A stretch of 64,000 bases of DNA from Dictyobacter formicarum (GCF_016587435.1 NZ_BNJJ01000003.1:186001-250000), one strand, 5' to 3'. Numbered from the stretch's first letter, positions 41,402 to 50,906 are shown. Translations and numbers: made by a program. The notes: generated from the sequence alone by a model not told the origin.

Positions 41402-42472
41402 ATGGACCCACATTGGCCTCACCACGCTCCTGCAAAAAGCCCTTTTCATTTCCCCGTTTTACCCGCAGGTGCCAACTCACATATCTCTCTCGTTGGCATC
41501 CAACCAGATTCAGGCATGAAAATCATTCAAGATATCATTACATCAGCCACAAAATCGCTTTGGATTGAAATGTATCTATTCGACAACGACCATGTGGCGC
41601 AGATGCTGCTCAGGCAGAAGGCCACCCATCCCGGCCTGGATCTCCGTCTCCTTTATCATCAACCAATCTTGCCGCCCAGCCTTGATCCCACCGGCACACG
41701 GCATTTTCCTGCCTGGGCTACTCCCAATAAAGCTATTCGTACAGATGGCCAGCCTGTCTCTGTCCATCACGCTAAATTCATCATTGTCGATGCTGATGTG
41801 CCAGGGAAGGCGAAAGCGTATATCATGACCGCCAATTTTACTGCACAGGCGCTCGGTGGCAACCGTGCGGGCTATGCTAATCGCGAATACATCATCTGTG
41901 ATACCGATCCCCGCGACATTGCGCTGCTCAAAGCGATCTTCTTAGCGGATCAAGCCGGTCGTCCGCTACCCACGATACCCGATACGTCCAATCTCATTGT
42001 CTCTGACATCAACGCGCTTTCATTATTGCCTTTGTTGCTGCGAACCGCCAGACACAGCCTGGCGATCCAGATAGAATATCTCAACGATCCTCCCGGCCAA
42101 GGCGCACTCAATCTAAAGCAGATCATCCTGCATTCAGCCAGGAGTGGAGTCGCGGTCCAGTTGATGTTACCTCCGCTTTCACCCCAACCGCTTGGTGCAC
42201 CATCGGCTGATAACAATGAAACCTATCGTACCCTGACCCCTGCTGTTGCAGTCAATGTGACGCCACCATATTTTATGCACGCAAAAATGATTATTGTGGA
42301 TCGGCAGCTCGCATTTGTAGGTTCACAGAACCTCAGCCACCAATCGCTCCACTACAGCCGTGAGGTTGGTATCATGATCTCAAATACCAGCGTCGTATCA
42401 AGCCTGCTCGCAACATTCAATGCCGATTGGAAACACGCTCAGGCTCTGGCATCAAAAATCCATCATTCATAG
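41402..42472 (+). CDS. Phospholipase D-like (HKD) protein
   Basis: The 356-residue protein has two HKD motifs. The first is in VHHAKFIIVDAD (His-x-Lys-x4-Asp), followed by the TANFT segment. The second is in MHAKMIIVDRQLAFVGSQN, with GSQN completing the site. The two halves form one active site that cleaves or transfers phosphodiester bonds. The length fits cardiolipin-synthase-like or nuclease-like members. No signal peptide or N-terminal membrane helix is visible, unlike typical cardiolipin synthases, so a cytoplasmic phosphodiesterase is as likely. The ribosome-binding site is weak. It is followed by a hairpin. Confidence 0.85.
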   Translation: MDPHWPHHAPAKSPFHFPVLPAGANSHISLVGIQPDSGMKIIQDIITSATKSLWIEMYLFDNDHVAQMLLRQKATHPGLDLRLLYHQPILPPSLDPTGTRHFPAWATPNKAIRTDGQPVSVHHAKFIIVDADVPGKAKAYIMTANFTAQALGGNRAGYANREYIICDTDPRDIALLKAIFLADQAGRPLPTIPDTSNLIVSDINALSLLPLLLRTARHSLAIQIEYLNDPPGQGALNLKQIILHSARSGVAVQLMLPPLSPQPLGAPSADNNETYRTLTPAVAVNVTPPYFMHAKMIIVDRQLAFVGSQNLSHQSLHYSREVGIMISNTSVVSSLLATFNADWKHAQALASKIHHS

Positions 42473-42508
42473 CAGACATTCCTAATAAGAGCTCTTCGGT
42501 AAATAGTT

Positions 42509-42546
42509 AAGGAGGGTTGACTCCATAAGCGTGGTCAACCCGCCTT
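42509..42546 (+). terminator. Hairpin terminator after the PLD-like gene
   Basis: A 13-bp stem with one mismatch (42509-42521 with 42534-42546) lies 36 nt after the stop codon and has a 12-nt loop. Confidence 0.6.
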
Positions 42547-42694
42547 ACCTAAACTTCGCAGTCTCGGTTAGGAAGAAAAGTTTTCTATATTGACGATTGT
42601 TGAGCAGGCTGTCGATGATTGTGCATTTATTAAAAGTATCATATTTGCAGGTCTATCCAGGCGGCAATATCAAATAATATGTATGCAAGCAAGC

Positions 42695-43105
42695 CTAGTA
42701 AAGAATTTGAGCGAGAAAATCGCGTGGGATGCCGCGTTGTAATTCTTCGTGATATACCTGGTTACGATAATTCCGTAAACATTCATAGCAGCTTGTTTCT
42801 GGTCCACAGCATTGATTGTTGACGCGATCAAATGCTCCTTTAAAGACTGCAGGCAGTTCATCAGCAATCCGTTTCACATGTCCAGCGCCTCCTGGAACGT
42901 TATTATAGAGGATCAGAGCTGGTGGTTCATTTCTGGCATGATAGTACAAGGTACCATCAATATCATCGCGGCGAATATGCAGTGACTGAGCAGCCCCTTC
43001 CAAAAGCGCATAGAGAAATGAGCGCCAGAGTTGGCTCGAAGCATTCCGAGCCAGATAGCTATCTTTCACAACTTTGACGGTCTTCAGTGGATGAAGTGTA
43101 CTCAT
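42695..43105 (-). CDS. Stand-alone DUF1998 domain protein
   Basis: The 136 residues correspond to the zinc-binding DUF1998 module usually found at the C-terminus of large DEAD/DEAH helicases (MrfA/MrfB type) and in DISARM DrmB. They show LWRSFLYALLEGAAQSLHIRRDDIDGTLYY in parts, then ILYNNVPGGAGHVKRIAD and a Cys cluster CCGPETSCYECLRNYRNQ. No helicase part is present upstream; the gene starts with its own Met and lies 71 nt behind the sigma-fusion gene on the same strand, so the two likely form one transcript. It is either a genuine single-domain partner or the surviving tail of a deleted helicase gene. No recombination joint is visible. Confidence 0.72.
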   Translation of the reverse strand: MSTLHPLKTVKVVKDSYLARNASSQLWRSFLYALLEGAAQSLHIRRDDIDGTLYYHARNEPPALILYNNVPGGAGHVKRIADELPAVFKGAFDRVNNQCCGPETSCYECLRNYRNQVYHEELQRGIPRDFLAQILY

Positions 43106-43176
43106 ATATTCTCTCTTCTACAGTTAGAGTTCTGCTCTTTTATTTATGCAAAGCTATTGCTATACCATTGATATCG

Positions 43177-46100
43177 TTAATTGAGAAAATCAACCAATTT
43201 TTGGTGAACATCTGGCTTCTGAAGTCTTTTTATTGCCTTGCTCTCAAGTTGCCGTATCCTCTCTCGTGTCACACCAAACTCTTGACCAATCTCTTCAAGT
43301 GTTTGCTCAACACCATCATCCCATCCAAAACGCATTTGTAAAATTCTGCGCTCACGTTCCTTCAATGTGGTAAAGATCTCATCAAGATATTGCCGTTTCA
43401 TCGATAACAACACAGTATCTTGAGGGTCTGCATTTTTGCGTTCGAGCATTTCACCCAGGGACGTTCCATCTTCATCATCACCTTTGATTGGTGCATCAAG
43501 GGAGAGAAGATTATAACGCTCATCTAATAAGCGTAACTCGCGCACTTTTTCAACAGGCTGCTGGCAAGCCAATGCTAACTCTTCCTCAGTCGCCTCACGC
43601 CCTAGTTTTTGCATAAGCAATTTTTCTTGTTGCTTCAGCATTTCTATATTTTCAAGTACATGGACAGGATAACGTACTATGCCTGATTGATCTGCTATGG
43701 CACGCGTAATTCCTTGTCGTATCCACCATGTTGCATAGGTTGAGAACCGATGACCGAGCGACGGATCAAATTTATCTACGGCTCGCATCAACCCTATATT
43801 TCCTTCTTGAATCAGATCCAGTAATTCGAGGCCACGCCCGGTAAACTTTTTTGCAATACTTATGACAAGGCGTAAATTCGAAATAATCAACTGCTCACGA
43901 GCAGTTTGTCCTTTTTGGATACGAGCATTGAGAATGATTGGAGCAACAGAATCTTGCTCATCAATGAGAGACAGCTCATTTTGTGCCAACTTCCCATCCA
44001 CAATGTACGATGCCAGACGTTTCTCTTGCTCGGCATTCAATAACTTATAGGCCCCAATCTCGCGCAAATACATCCAGAAACCATCATTTTCAACATCCAC
44101 ATGTACTGGTCTGGAACGCTCTTCTTCAAGCTCAAGGCTAAACTCATCAACTTCATGCTCATATTCTTCAGAAATAGAGACTCCAACATCCTGTAATTGA
44201 TGAATAACTTCAGGGTACACTGATGTATCCGTGATTGAAGTAGGCAATATCTCAGTAAGCGCCGATACAGGGATAGTGTTCGTGTTATCATCCATTTGAC
44301 TGGCTAGATCAATAAGAGAAGGAATGATAAGATAAAGCCATTTCTTGAACTTCTGAACCACCGACTTTGTATAATAAGACTCGCGCTGCTTCAACAAAGG
44401 CAGGAGCGATATGGGAGAATTTAACAGGCACTCTTGAAAAAGAGAAAATGCTTCTAATTCTGCCTCAATTTCACCTGGCTCTTCTTCAGCGTACTCTATT
44501 TCGACTAACAATGTTTCAAACACATGTCGAATGTCGCCCTCACTGTACTGCTGAGCCATAGCGGCCAATATGCTCCGACGCTGCTGCGCATCCGCTGTAG
44601 CGAGAAATTGTTCCAGATAGCCGGGAGTAGTCAGCGGTAGTCGGTCCCGATATTGCTGGAACATATAAGGGGTTCCAAACTGCATATCGGTTGTATTGGT
44701 GGCTTGAAAGAGCGGTCGCAAGCGTGTTTCTTGCGACCAGGGATCGATGACTGTCAGTTCGGCACGATATGCTCCTGGTGGTACTTGCTGATAGGCCAGG
44801 GATATCTCAAAACGAGCTACCGCGTCATCTGGTATAGGAATTTTAAGCGGCTCTGCCCATGGACGCCAGAGAGACCAGAGAAGCAGGTACCTGTGCGAAA
44901 GCATCTGTTTCTGCTGCCAGAAACAACGGAGTTGCCAGCGATCATCAATCAGATTCACACCAATTGAAAAAGATGAGATATCCAGAGCTTTTGAAATCAG
45001 TAAAACAGGAAAGGCAGCTTGCGTCAAATGACTATCTTGTTCATGGTGAACAAACTGCACCTGGATAAAACCTTCCTGACTGCTCCGTAGACTATCAAGC
45101 GCCTCAGCAAGGTTAAATATAAGTCGCTTCCCGCGCCTCCCTCTATGAGCAAGCATTTGTGGGGGTTTATCTTCGTGCAGAAACACCTGCAAGTTGCCAG
45201 ATAAAGCAAGGGAATGACCCTCAGCGGGGTCAAGCGAGATGAGCAATCGTGGTGAAACGGCCTGCTCAAGCCAGGCAAGAGAAATACGCGCCACATGGTG
45301 ATGCCATTCCATGCGCTGCGACACTTCGATGTCGGCATCCAGTAACGCCCAGCGCACAACGGGCAATGGGAGCCAACAAGAAACAGGCATTCCAAGCGTA
45401 CCGGTTCTTTGAGAGGTGAATAATAGCTCCACCTGCGTATACTCTGCAGGCGCTTCAACCCGGTAAAGCCCTATCCTCTCCCTCGATACGCTCACCTCAT
45501 CATGATTACTCGCTATCAGCACATCCTCATCTACGTGTATCATAAGAGTCGATGAAGGTAGAGTGCCATCTTTGTCAGCGACCCGTACGTGATCATTGCT
45601 TCCTTGCTCGATAGCAAGTTGTGGCACAATGATGATAGAAAAAACACGATCACGTCCCAGAGGCCCGCGCAACGCAATTTCATAGCGCCCAAAGGCATGA
45701 GTCCCAAGCAAGCTAAACGCGCTTAAGGGCACGCGTATACTATCGCCATCAATACGATACTCACTCAACACGATTGCGGACCGATAAGGTTGTCCATCTT
45801 TACGAATAGACAGGCGCCATCGACTTACTTCCTTGGCTGCCACACGCTGTGGAGGAATAGGAATACATATATCAGGAGCGGCAGAAAAAATATCAGGCGT
45901 CCCCGCCGTTTGCAAAAAACCCGTTACATGTGGGCCCTCTAAACGTGGCTGCAATTGATTGGGATCCGGTTCTACGATAACAATCGTTTCACCTACACTA
46001 AGCATACTGGCTGTGCTTAAATCCCATTCTTCAACCCTGTAATCAGACCAGGCACCGGCCAGTGGAGGAAAAACCTCACATTGTTTTCCATCGACGACCT

Positions 46101-47214
46101 CCAATGTCTGGTGCGCCGGATAAAGGATTTGAAGACGTTTTGCGGGCACGGTATGATTGTACATTGGCAGCAGAGATCGATCCTCAGGGTTAAAAACAAG
46201 GAGGGGGCATTGCGTCGTCAAGCCTGCGAATTTCCAACTACGCTCCAATCCCTGACTGCCATGCAGTTTGATTATATATTCGTTGGCTGGTTGCGTTATC
46301 TCAAGTTGGATAGCATCGGACATATACCGTTCATCCGACCAGTGAAGATCACATTGTAAGTTACGAGGCTCCGATCCTTGCATAATAGTCCATTCAAGAG
46401 AGGATTGAGCATACTCAAGTGAATGGAAACTTTGCGCAGGAAGATCTAAATAAAGCCCGTCCCAGGGATCAAGAAATAACACGGGTCGTTCTAGACGGAA
46501 ACGCGAGGTCGCCCTGACTTGTTGATGCTCTCTGTACCACCTTTGATAGGCCTCAACAACCCGATATGGCAGACCAATACGGTCAGCATCAGCGCCTGTA
46601 CCATATTGTTCATGTCCCATTTCCAGACAACGAGCCACAAAATCAACGGCGAGCTTGCCGCCAAATTGCAGGAAACGAAGGATCGGCTTATCCACGTTGC
46701 TCGGTGCAGAATGTCCAACCCAGAAAGAAATAAGATCGTGGGCATCCAGTCCGGCCAAATCTGGACGCGTCAGCGCAGGAGCAAGGAAATGCTCAAAGTA
46801 ATCAGCAAGCGAATAATCGGGAATGCCACCATGCAATAAAATATTGCCAACGTACTTATGCCCATTCCCGCGGAAAACGGCCAGCCCTTTCTTATTCAGA
46901 AAATCCTCAAAAAAAGCACGCAGTTGAGATTGAGTCAAGGCATTGGATACGTCGAGATCCTCAGTTACGGCCGACCAATAGTTCCCCTCTCGATAATTGT
47001 AAATACCCATTGCAACCAGGTAAACAGCGAGAGAAACCGGATAGTATTGTTTGAGAAATTCAATAGCTTTACTTTGGCCATAATCGCGAATGCGTTGCGC
47101 AATCAACACACCAAGTTCTTGCATTTGCTCTTTCGAAAGGTTGATCTCGCTTAGAAGCTCCACATACTCCATCTTTGCATTGAAATTTTTTTCCCACTGT
47201 GACAACGTGAGCAT
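43177..47214 (-). CDS. Giant protein: about 1000-residue unknown region fused to a complete sigma-70 factor
   Basis: One uninterrupted frame of 1345 codons begins at 47214 with AAGGAGA upstream. Residues about 1-235 are helical (LSQWEKNFNAKMEYVELL; FRGNGHKYVGNILLHGGIPD). Residues about 235-850 are beta-rich, Ig-like and Trp-rich (LFLDPWDGLYLDLPAQSFHS). Residues about 850-1040 are helical, then acidic. From residue 1044 comes a primary-type sigma factor: region 1.2 (FWMYLREIGAYKLLNAEQEK), region 2 (LVISIAKKFTGRGLELLDLI, FSTYATWWIRQGITRAIADQ), region 3 and region 4 (LEEIGQEFGVTRERIRQLES). Normal sigma factors are 250-600 residues. The sigma part should recruit RNA polymerase; the N-terminal part is unrecognised and may sense or recruit. 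The DUF1998 gene follows. Confidence 0.88.
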   Translation of the reverse strand: MLTLSQWEKNFNAKMEYVELLSEINLSKEQMQELGVLIAQRIRDYGQSKAIEFLKQYYPVSLAVYLVAMGIYNYREGNYWSAVTEDLDVSNALTQSQLRAFFEDFLNKKGLAVFRGNGHKYVGNILLHGGIPDYSLADYFEHFLAPALTRPDLAGLDAHDLISFWVGHSAPSNVDKPILRFLQFGGKLAVDFVARCLEMGHEQYGTGADADRIGLPYRVVEAYQRWYREHQQVRATSRFRLERPVLFLDPWDGLYLDLPAQSFHSLEYAQSSLEWTIMQGSEPRNLQCDLHWSDERYMSDAIQLEITQPANEYIIKLHGSQGLERSWKFAGLTTQCPLLVFNPEDRSLLPMYNHTVPAKRLQILYPAHQTLEVVDGKQCEVFPPLAGAWSDYRVEEWDLSTASMLSVGETIVIVEPDPNQLQPRLEGPHVTGFLQTAGTPDIFSAAPDICIPIPPQRVAAKEVSRWRLSIRKDGQPYRSAIVLSEYRIDGDSIRVPLSAFSLLGTHAFGRYEIALRGPLGRDRVFSIIIVPQLAIEQGSNDHVRVADKDGTLPSSTLMIHVDEDVLIASNHDEVSVSRERIGLYRVEAPAEYTQVELLFTSQRTGTLGMPVSCWLPLPVVRWALLDADIEVSQRMEWHHHVARISLAWLEQAVSPRLLISLDPAEGHSLALSGNLQVFLHEDKPPQMLAHRGRRGKRLIFNLAEALDSLRSSQEGFIQVQFVHHEQDSHLTQAAFPVLLISKALDISSFSIGVNLIDDRWQLRCFWQQKQMLSHRYLLLWSLWRPWAEPLKIPIPDDAVARFEISLAYQQVPPGAYRAELTVIDPWSQETRLRPLFQATNTTDMQFGTPYMFQQYRDRLPLTTPGYLEQFLATADAQQRRSILAAMAQQYSEGDIRHVFETLLVEIEYAEEEPGEIEAELEAFSLFQECLLNSPISLLPLLKQRESYYTKSVVQKFKKWLYLIIPSLIDLASQMDDNTNTIPVSALTEILPTSITDTSVYPEVIHQLQDVGVSISEEYEHEVDEFSLELEEERSRPVHVDVENDGFWMYLREIGAYKLLNAEQEKRLASYIVDGKLAQNELSLIDEQDSVAPIILNARIQKGQTAREQLIISNLRLVISIAKKFTGRGLELLDLIQEGNIGLMRAVDKFDPSLGHRFSTYATWWIRQGITRAIADQSGIVRYPVHVLENIEMLKQQEKLLMQKLGREATEEELALACQQPVEKVRELRLLDERYNLLSLDAPIKGDDEDGTSLGEMLERKNADPQDTVLLSMKRQYLDEIFTTLKERERRILQMRFGWDDGVEQTLEEIGQEFGVTRERIRQLESKAIKRLQKPDVHQKLVDFLN

Positions 47215-47706
47215 AGAGCATTATCTCCTTACAACAACGTAAGCTGATGTATTAATATCGTGATGAGGAAATTTACCAGTATGAAAAATTGGTAAGAACT
47301 CTTTTACTTTTGAAGCGAAAGAGTTTTTTTAAAATTGAATAATGATTTACATTTATATGGTGTTAAGAAAGGTTGGATTTTCTTACAATTCAAATCCACT
47401 TCAAACCACATCCGCTCTAATTGACTTTGATATCATAGTAAATTAGCGCACATGTATTATATCTTCTTACATACAAATTTACCAGTATATCAAGCAAATA
47501 ATAAAGTGTTGTTTCTGCCATTTGTGCAAACAACACCTCATCTGGTAGATATTCACTAATATACCTTATATAGTTACCTGTGATTAAACATTATGAACAA
47601 GCATGCTTCTTAGCTCAGCCGAATTTAGTATCCCATCAGTAAATTAGCAATATTCAATGTAATTAGCTGCTCGATCCTTATATATCAGAACGAGCTGCGC
47701 CTGCAG
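47215..47706. other. AT-rich region upstream of the sigma-fusion gene
   Basis: No gene was seen. An 8-bp stem (47297-47304 with 47318-47325) followed by five more Ts on the plus strand (T-run 47324-47330) looks like an intrinsic terminator on that strand. It also lies in the 5' leader region of the reverse-strand sigma-fusion transcript. Confidence 0.4.
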
Positions 47707-47904
47707 ATGGGTGTGGCATGGAACGATCAGGACCTGGTATTTTGCAATCAGCCTGGCAATCCACTGGAGGCAAACAATGTCATGCAACGCTCGTTCAAGC
47801 CGTTGCAGCAAAAAGCGGATGTTCCCGCGATTCGTTTTCATGACCTGCAGCACAGTGCAGCTACTCTATGGAAAGAGCGGCTTCCCCGACACGCGGTTGC
47901 TTAA
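47707..47904 (+). pseudogene. Tyrosine integrase C-terminal fragment
   Basis: The frame carries DLVFCNQPGNPLEANNVMQRSF and IRFHDLQHSAATLW, closely like the integrase at 58815-59955 (WVFCNQRGNPLEAGNVLRRSF, RFHDLRHSAATL). It lacks everything else, including the catalytic Tyr, and HDLRH has become HDLQH, losing the catalytic Arg. It marks an old insertion edge next to the sigma-fusion locus. Confidence 0.75.
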
Positions 47905-48216
47905 GGATGAATATTACTTTGTGTACGCACGCGACAAACAACATGCCTCCATGCTGGCACGTCACTGGCTCGACCAGCGAACCTATCTGACACAGCACTT
48001 CTTCACCCCGTGCCCCAAGGGCTTTACGGTTGGCGACATTACGATTCCCGGTCATCTCACCGCTCATTAAAAGAGCGCGAACACCTGCATAACCATATGC
48101 GTTACGGGAGTATGTCCTCTCCTCCCGCAACATGAGGATGACCAGACTGTTCTGGCCTCATACACCAGTGAGAGCCATGGATCAAGCACTATAGCCCTTT
48201 GTCAGGCACGCATATC
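47905..48216. other. Decayed sequence, nothing assignable
   Basis: An open frame continuing to 48070 (FVYARDKQHASMLARHWLDQ) has no start or ribosome-binding site of its own, and I do not recognise it. Confidence 0.3.
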
Positions 48217-48657
48217 TTATGAAGATGAGCCTCGCACCTTTATAGGAGAGATGCGCAAAGCCACTGAATACTCCGCGGCAAACTGTTCCGGCGAGCCAAA
48301 CTTGCTGGTCATCCAGTGACGATATTTCGCCAGGTAATGCGGATGTTGATCGGCAGGAGATTCAAAGGTGCTGACCTGGGCATGCCCGGTAAACACAATG
48401 ATCCCAGAGCCAGTCCCGTAGCCATCAAAATGCAGCGCCACCTGGGAATTCCGGCGCACAAAATCCAGGCGTCTGGCATGAGCCAGATTATAGACCAAAA
48501 AATTGGATGCCGCCTCATCCCACCAAAACCAGATGGGTGCGGGCTGAGGCATCCCGCGCGTATCCACTGTGGTAAGCCATATGAGATACTCTTCATGCAC
48601 GCGACGCCGTACACTTTGCCCAAAGGGCGTGCTGTCATCTGGAAGTTGAAAGGTCAT
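48217..48657 (-). CDS. Pyridoxamine-phosphate-oxidase-like FMN/F420 protein
   Basis: The start at 48657 is fixed by an ATGA overlap with the upstream NIPSNAP gene. The 146-residue split-barrel protein has EEYLIWLTTVDTRGMPQPAPIWFWWDE, SNFLVYNLAHARRLDFVRRN and VALHFDGYGTGSGIIVFTGHAQV (quoted in parts), the pattern of PNPOx-like or F420-dependent Rv1155-type proteins. These reduce small molecules, often with FMN, F420 or heme. Translational coupling with the NIPSNAP gene suggests a joint function. Confidence 0.85.
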   Translation of the reverse strand: MTFQLPDDSTPFGQSVRRRVHEEYLIWLTTVDTRGMPQPAPIWFWWDEAASNFLVYNLAHARRLDFVRRNSQVALHFDGYGTGSGIIVFTGHAQVSTFESPADQHPHYLAKYRHWMTSKFGSPEQFAAEYSVALRISPIKVRGSSS

Positions 48658-49502
48658 GCTCCAAAGTCCTTCCTCGTTTCTTGCCCTCCTACACGGTGGC
48701 GCAAGAGCGAACGTCTCGTTGGGAGCAATTCCAACGCCTCTTCTCGCGAAACTCCCCACATCTGCAGGGCAGGAACAATTGAGGTGATCCACTCCTGACT
48801 TTGTGTCAAAGCGGAATGATAGCTTCTAGAAGCTGCCTCATCCGCGAACGAAGCAAACCAGACGAAGACGTTTTCCCCTTCGCGTACTGGCAGCGCTGGA
48901 TAGGTGTTCTCGGCTGATTCGGTCACGAAGTGCCCCAAAAGAGTCGCTCCTGCCTTACGAAGCAGAGGGATCATGGTGTTTTCAAAGAAATCCACAAATC
49001 GCGGATCAACTGGTGCATCAAAAGCATAGATGGTCGCGATGATGACCCCTCCTGCCACTTCTGGCGCGTCCCTCATCGGGCGGTTTGCCGGGTCGAAGCA
49101 AAAACCAGTAGCGGCGCGAGCTGGCCTGAGCAAGAAAACGTTGCTCACATCACTGATCGTGTCGTTGGCCGCCGTTCGATGCGCTTGCCAGAGCGGGCTC
49201 ACATGATAGAAATCGTGCAACATTGTCCGTCGCGTTTGCATATCGGCAAACCCACGCAACCAGACGAATCGATCAGGGTTGGTGCGATCGCGAAATTGAC
49301 CGGGGATGAACGCACCATAGTGCTCTTGCTCTTCAATGAAATATTTATCGAATAAGGCAATGAACTCATCGCGTCTCCCTGGGTGGTGAATATATTGACG
49401 CAATTCTATGATAGGACACCACGTCTCTTCGGCTTGCTCTGAGGCGTGTCTCGCGCTCATGTCCAGCTCTCTCGATAGTTCAGCAGATGTTTCTTTTGAC
49501 AT
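48654..49502 (-). CDS. NIPSNAP-family protein
   Basis: The start at 49502 (MSKETSAELSRELD) has AAGGA 9 nt upstream; the longer frame to 49583 has no better site. The 282-residue protein contains two NIPSNAP-type ferredoxin-like (dimeric alpha-beta barrel) domains: IIELRQYIHHPGRRDEFIALFDKYF and FVWLRGFADMQTRRTMLHDFY in the first, IIATIYAFDAPVDPRFVDFFE and VFVWFASFADEAASRSYHSAL in the second. The biochemical role of bacterial members is mostly unknown; some act as small oxidoreductases. It is divergent from the HxlR regulator at 49647, which probably controls it. Confidence 0.85.
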   Translation of the reverse strand: MSKETSAELSRELDMSARHASEQAEETWCPIIELRQYIHHPGRRDEFIALFDKYFIEEQEHYGAFIPGQFRDRTNPDRFVWLRGFADMQTRRTMLHDFYHVSPLWQAHRTAANDTISDVSNVFLLRPARAATGFCFDPANRPMRDAPEVAGGVIIATIYAFDAPVDPRFVDFFENTMIPLLRKAGATLLGHFVTESAENTYPALPVREGENVFVWFASFADEAASRSYHSALTQSQEWITSIVPALQMWGVSREEALELLPTRRSLLRHRVGGQETRKDFGA

Positions 49503-49646
49503 TACTCTCATTCCTTTCAGGGAAGGCGAGGACGAATGATGACCTCGCTCTCTCTGTGATATGCGCCGGCTTGACACAAGCATACCATTGAGCTATCTTT
49601 ACAACAAGAACGTACAAAAAAGGTAGGTACTCTCCTGGAGGAAAGT

Positions 49647-50027
49647 ATGAGTACACATGCCGAAGCCCGCTTCTTTCAGTGTCCAGTCGATGCTGGACTA
49701 GCATTGATGGCTGGAAAGTGGAAGCCGCGTATTTTATGGAAATTGTATCGCTACCAGACCATGCGGTTTGCCCAGTTTAAACGGATGTTACCTGGTATTA
49801 CTGATAAGATGCTCACTCAGCAGTTACGTGAATTGGAAGCGGATGGGCTGATTACGCGGAGGGTGTATCCTGTGGTTCCCCCCAAAGTTGAGTACACACT
49901 CTCCGCCTTTGGCAAGACGCTCGAACCAGTGATCGCAGCCATTGCGACCTGGGGGGAAACGTATGAACAGGAGATTCGATCGCACTTAGAGTCACACGAC
50001 GTTACCCCGCAAGAGCAATCATCTTAA
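49647..50027 (+). CDS. HxlR-family winged-helix regulator
   Basis: The 126-residue protein is a typical HxlR/MarR-like regulator: CPVDAGLALMAGKWKPRILW with the family's Cys near the N-terminus, RFAQFKRMLPGITDKMLTQQLRELEADGLI as recognition helix and wing (quoted in two parts: RFAQFKRMLPGITDKML, TQQLRELEADGLI), and VPPKVEYTLSAFGKTL. Many members sense electrophiles or oxidants through this Cys. The ribosome-binding site is GGAGGAAAG. It is divergent from the NIPSNAP/PNPOx operon, with 144 nt between starts. Confidence 0.9.
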   Translation: MSTHAEARFFQCPVDAGLALMAGKWKPRILWKLYRYQTMRFAQFKRMLPGITDKMLTQQLRELEADGLITRRVYPVVPPKVEYTLSAFGKTLEPVIAAIATWGETYEQEIRSHLESHDVTPQEQSS

Positions 50028-50062
50028 GGAGTTCTTGAGACCAGAAAGCCGATAAATAAGGA

Positions 50063-50710
50063 ATGATTCAGCTTACCTCTATCTACCATATGGCCGAAGC
50101 CGCCAATTGGCCTGCGATCCAGCGGGACGGTCTGCACAGCGCCAACACACTTCTGGATCTCGCGGGCATGCTCGGAGAGAACCGGGAACGATTGGAGAAG
50201 CACCAGCGATTGACGCATACCGAACTACCAAACGGTGTTCAGCTTAGGGATCAGCGGCCCATGCCTCCGGCGGCTCTAACAACCTGCTTGATCGGCATAG
50301 CCCCATCCGAATGGTACGCTCTCATCAATGCCCGCGTATTCTTCTGGCTCGACCCGGCACGACTCAATCGACAGCGAGTTGCCTGCGATCCCCGCCCACA
50401 GGTGGTCTTGACCGTGGATGCGAGCAAGCTCGTGGCTGCCTATGCCGAGAAAATTGCCGTCACCCCGATCAATACCGGGAATGCTCGCCGTCGTCCAGCC
50501 AGGCGGGGAGTGGCAACCTTCGTTCCCTACGCGGCATGGGTCACATCCGCCTGGGCCAGTGAAGCAGCAAGCTTAGGTACCCCGGTACAACCATTGTCGC
50601 ATCCTCCTGTGGAACTGACCGTAGCTGGATCGATCCCGGATATCATGCAATTCGTTGTCGGGGTGCAGCAGTTGGCACCCGGCCAACTGTTCACGCCGAT
50701 CCATAGTTGA
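50063..50710 (+). CDS. DUF7002-like protein
   Basis: This 215-residue protein opens SIYHMAEAANWPAIQRDGLH, the pattern of the uncharacterised DUF7002-type proteins, which look distantly like ADP-ribosyltransferase folds ('yHmt...n...I...GL'). It continues with ARVFFWLDPARLNRQRVACD, VVLTVDASKLVAAYAEKIAV and TFVPYAAWVTSAWASE. No function is known. It starts 35 nt after the HxlR gene and may be co-transcribed. A 19-bp hairpin ends the transcript. Confidence 0.7.
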   Translation: MIQLTSIYHMAEAANWPAIQRDGLHSANTLLDLAGMLGENRERLEKHQRLTHTELPNGVQLRDQRPMPPAALTTCLIGIAPSEWYALINARVFFWLDPARLNRQRVACDPRPQVVLTVDASKLVAAYAEKIAVTPINTGNARRRPARRGVATFVPYAAWVTSAWASEAASLGTPVQPLSHPPVELTVAGSIPDIMQFVVGVQQLAPGQLFTPIHS

Positions 50711-50728
50711 TCTGGTGCTCTCTTAGGG

Positions 50729-50780
50729 CCGACAGAGCCAATGGGTTGCCTAACAAGATGGAACCCATTGGCTCTGTCGG
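50729..50780 (+). terminator. Hairpin terminator
   Basis: A perfect 19-bp stem (50729-50747 with 50762-50780) encloses a 14-nt loop, 18 nt after the DUF7002-like gene. No T-run follows. Confidence 0.65.
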
Positions 50781-50906
50781 AAGCGCCCACGAGACGTGCT
50801 CATCTTCTCTCTTTCGCCCGTCTTCCTCACGTACTCTTCAGCTATGCATCCTCGTTGTGCATCACGTGGGACGCAAGCAACCAGGTGCCACCAGGCTTCA
50901 CGAAAC

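Noticed and set aside
42695..43105. Calling the DUF1998 gene drmB of a DISARM system
   Set aside because: Only the zinc-binding C-terminal module is present; no DrmA helicase, DrmC PLD pairing or methyltransferase is adjacent. The PLD-like gene at 41402 is on the other strand and behind a terminator.
45024..45458. Reverse-strand alternative frame within the sigma-fusion gene
   Set aside because: Contained in the long continuous frame and without independent support.
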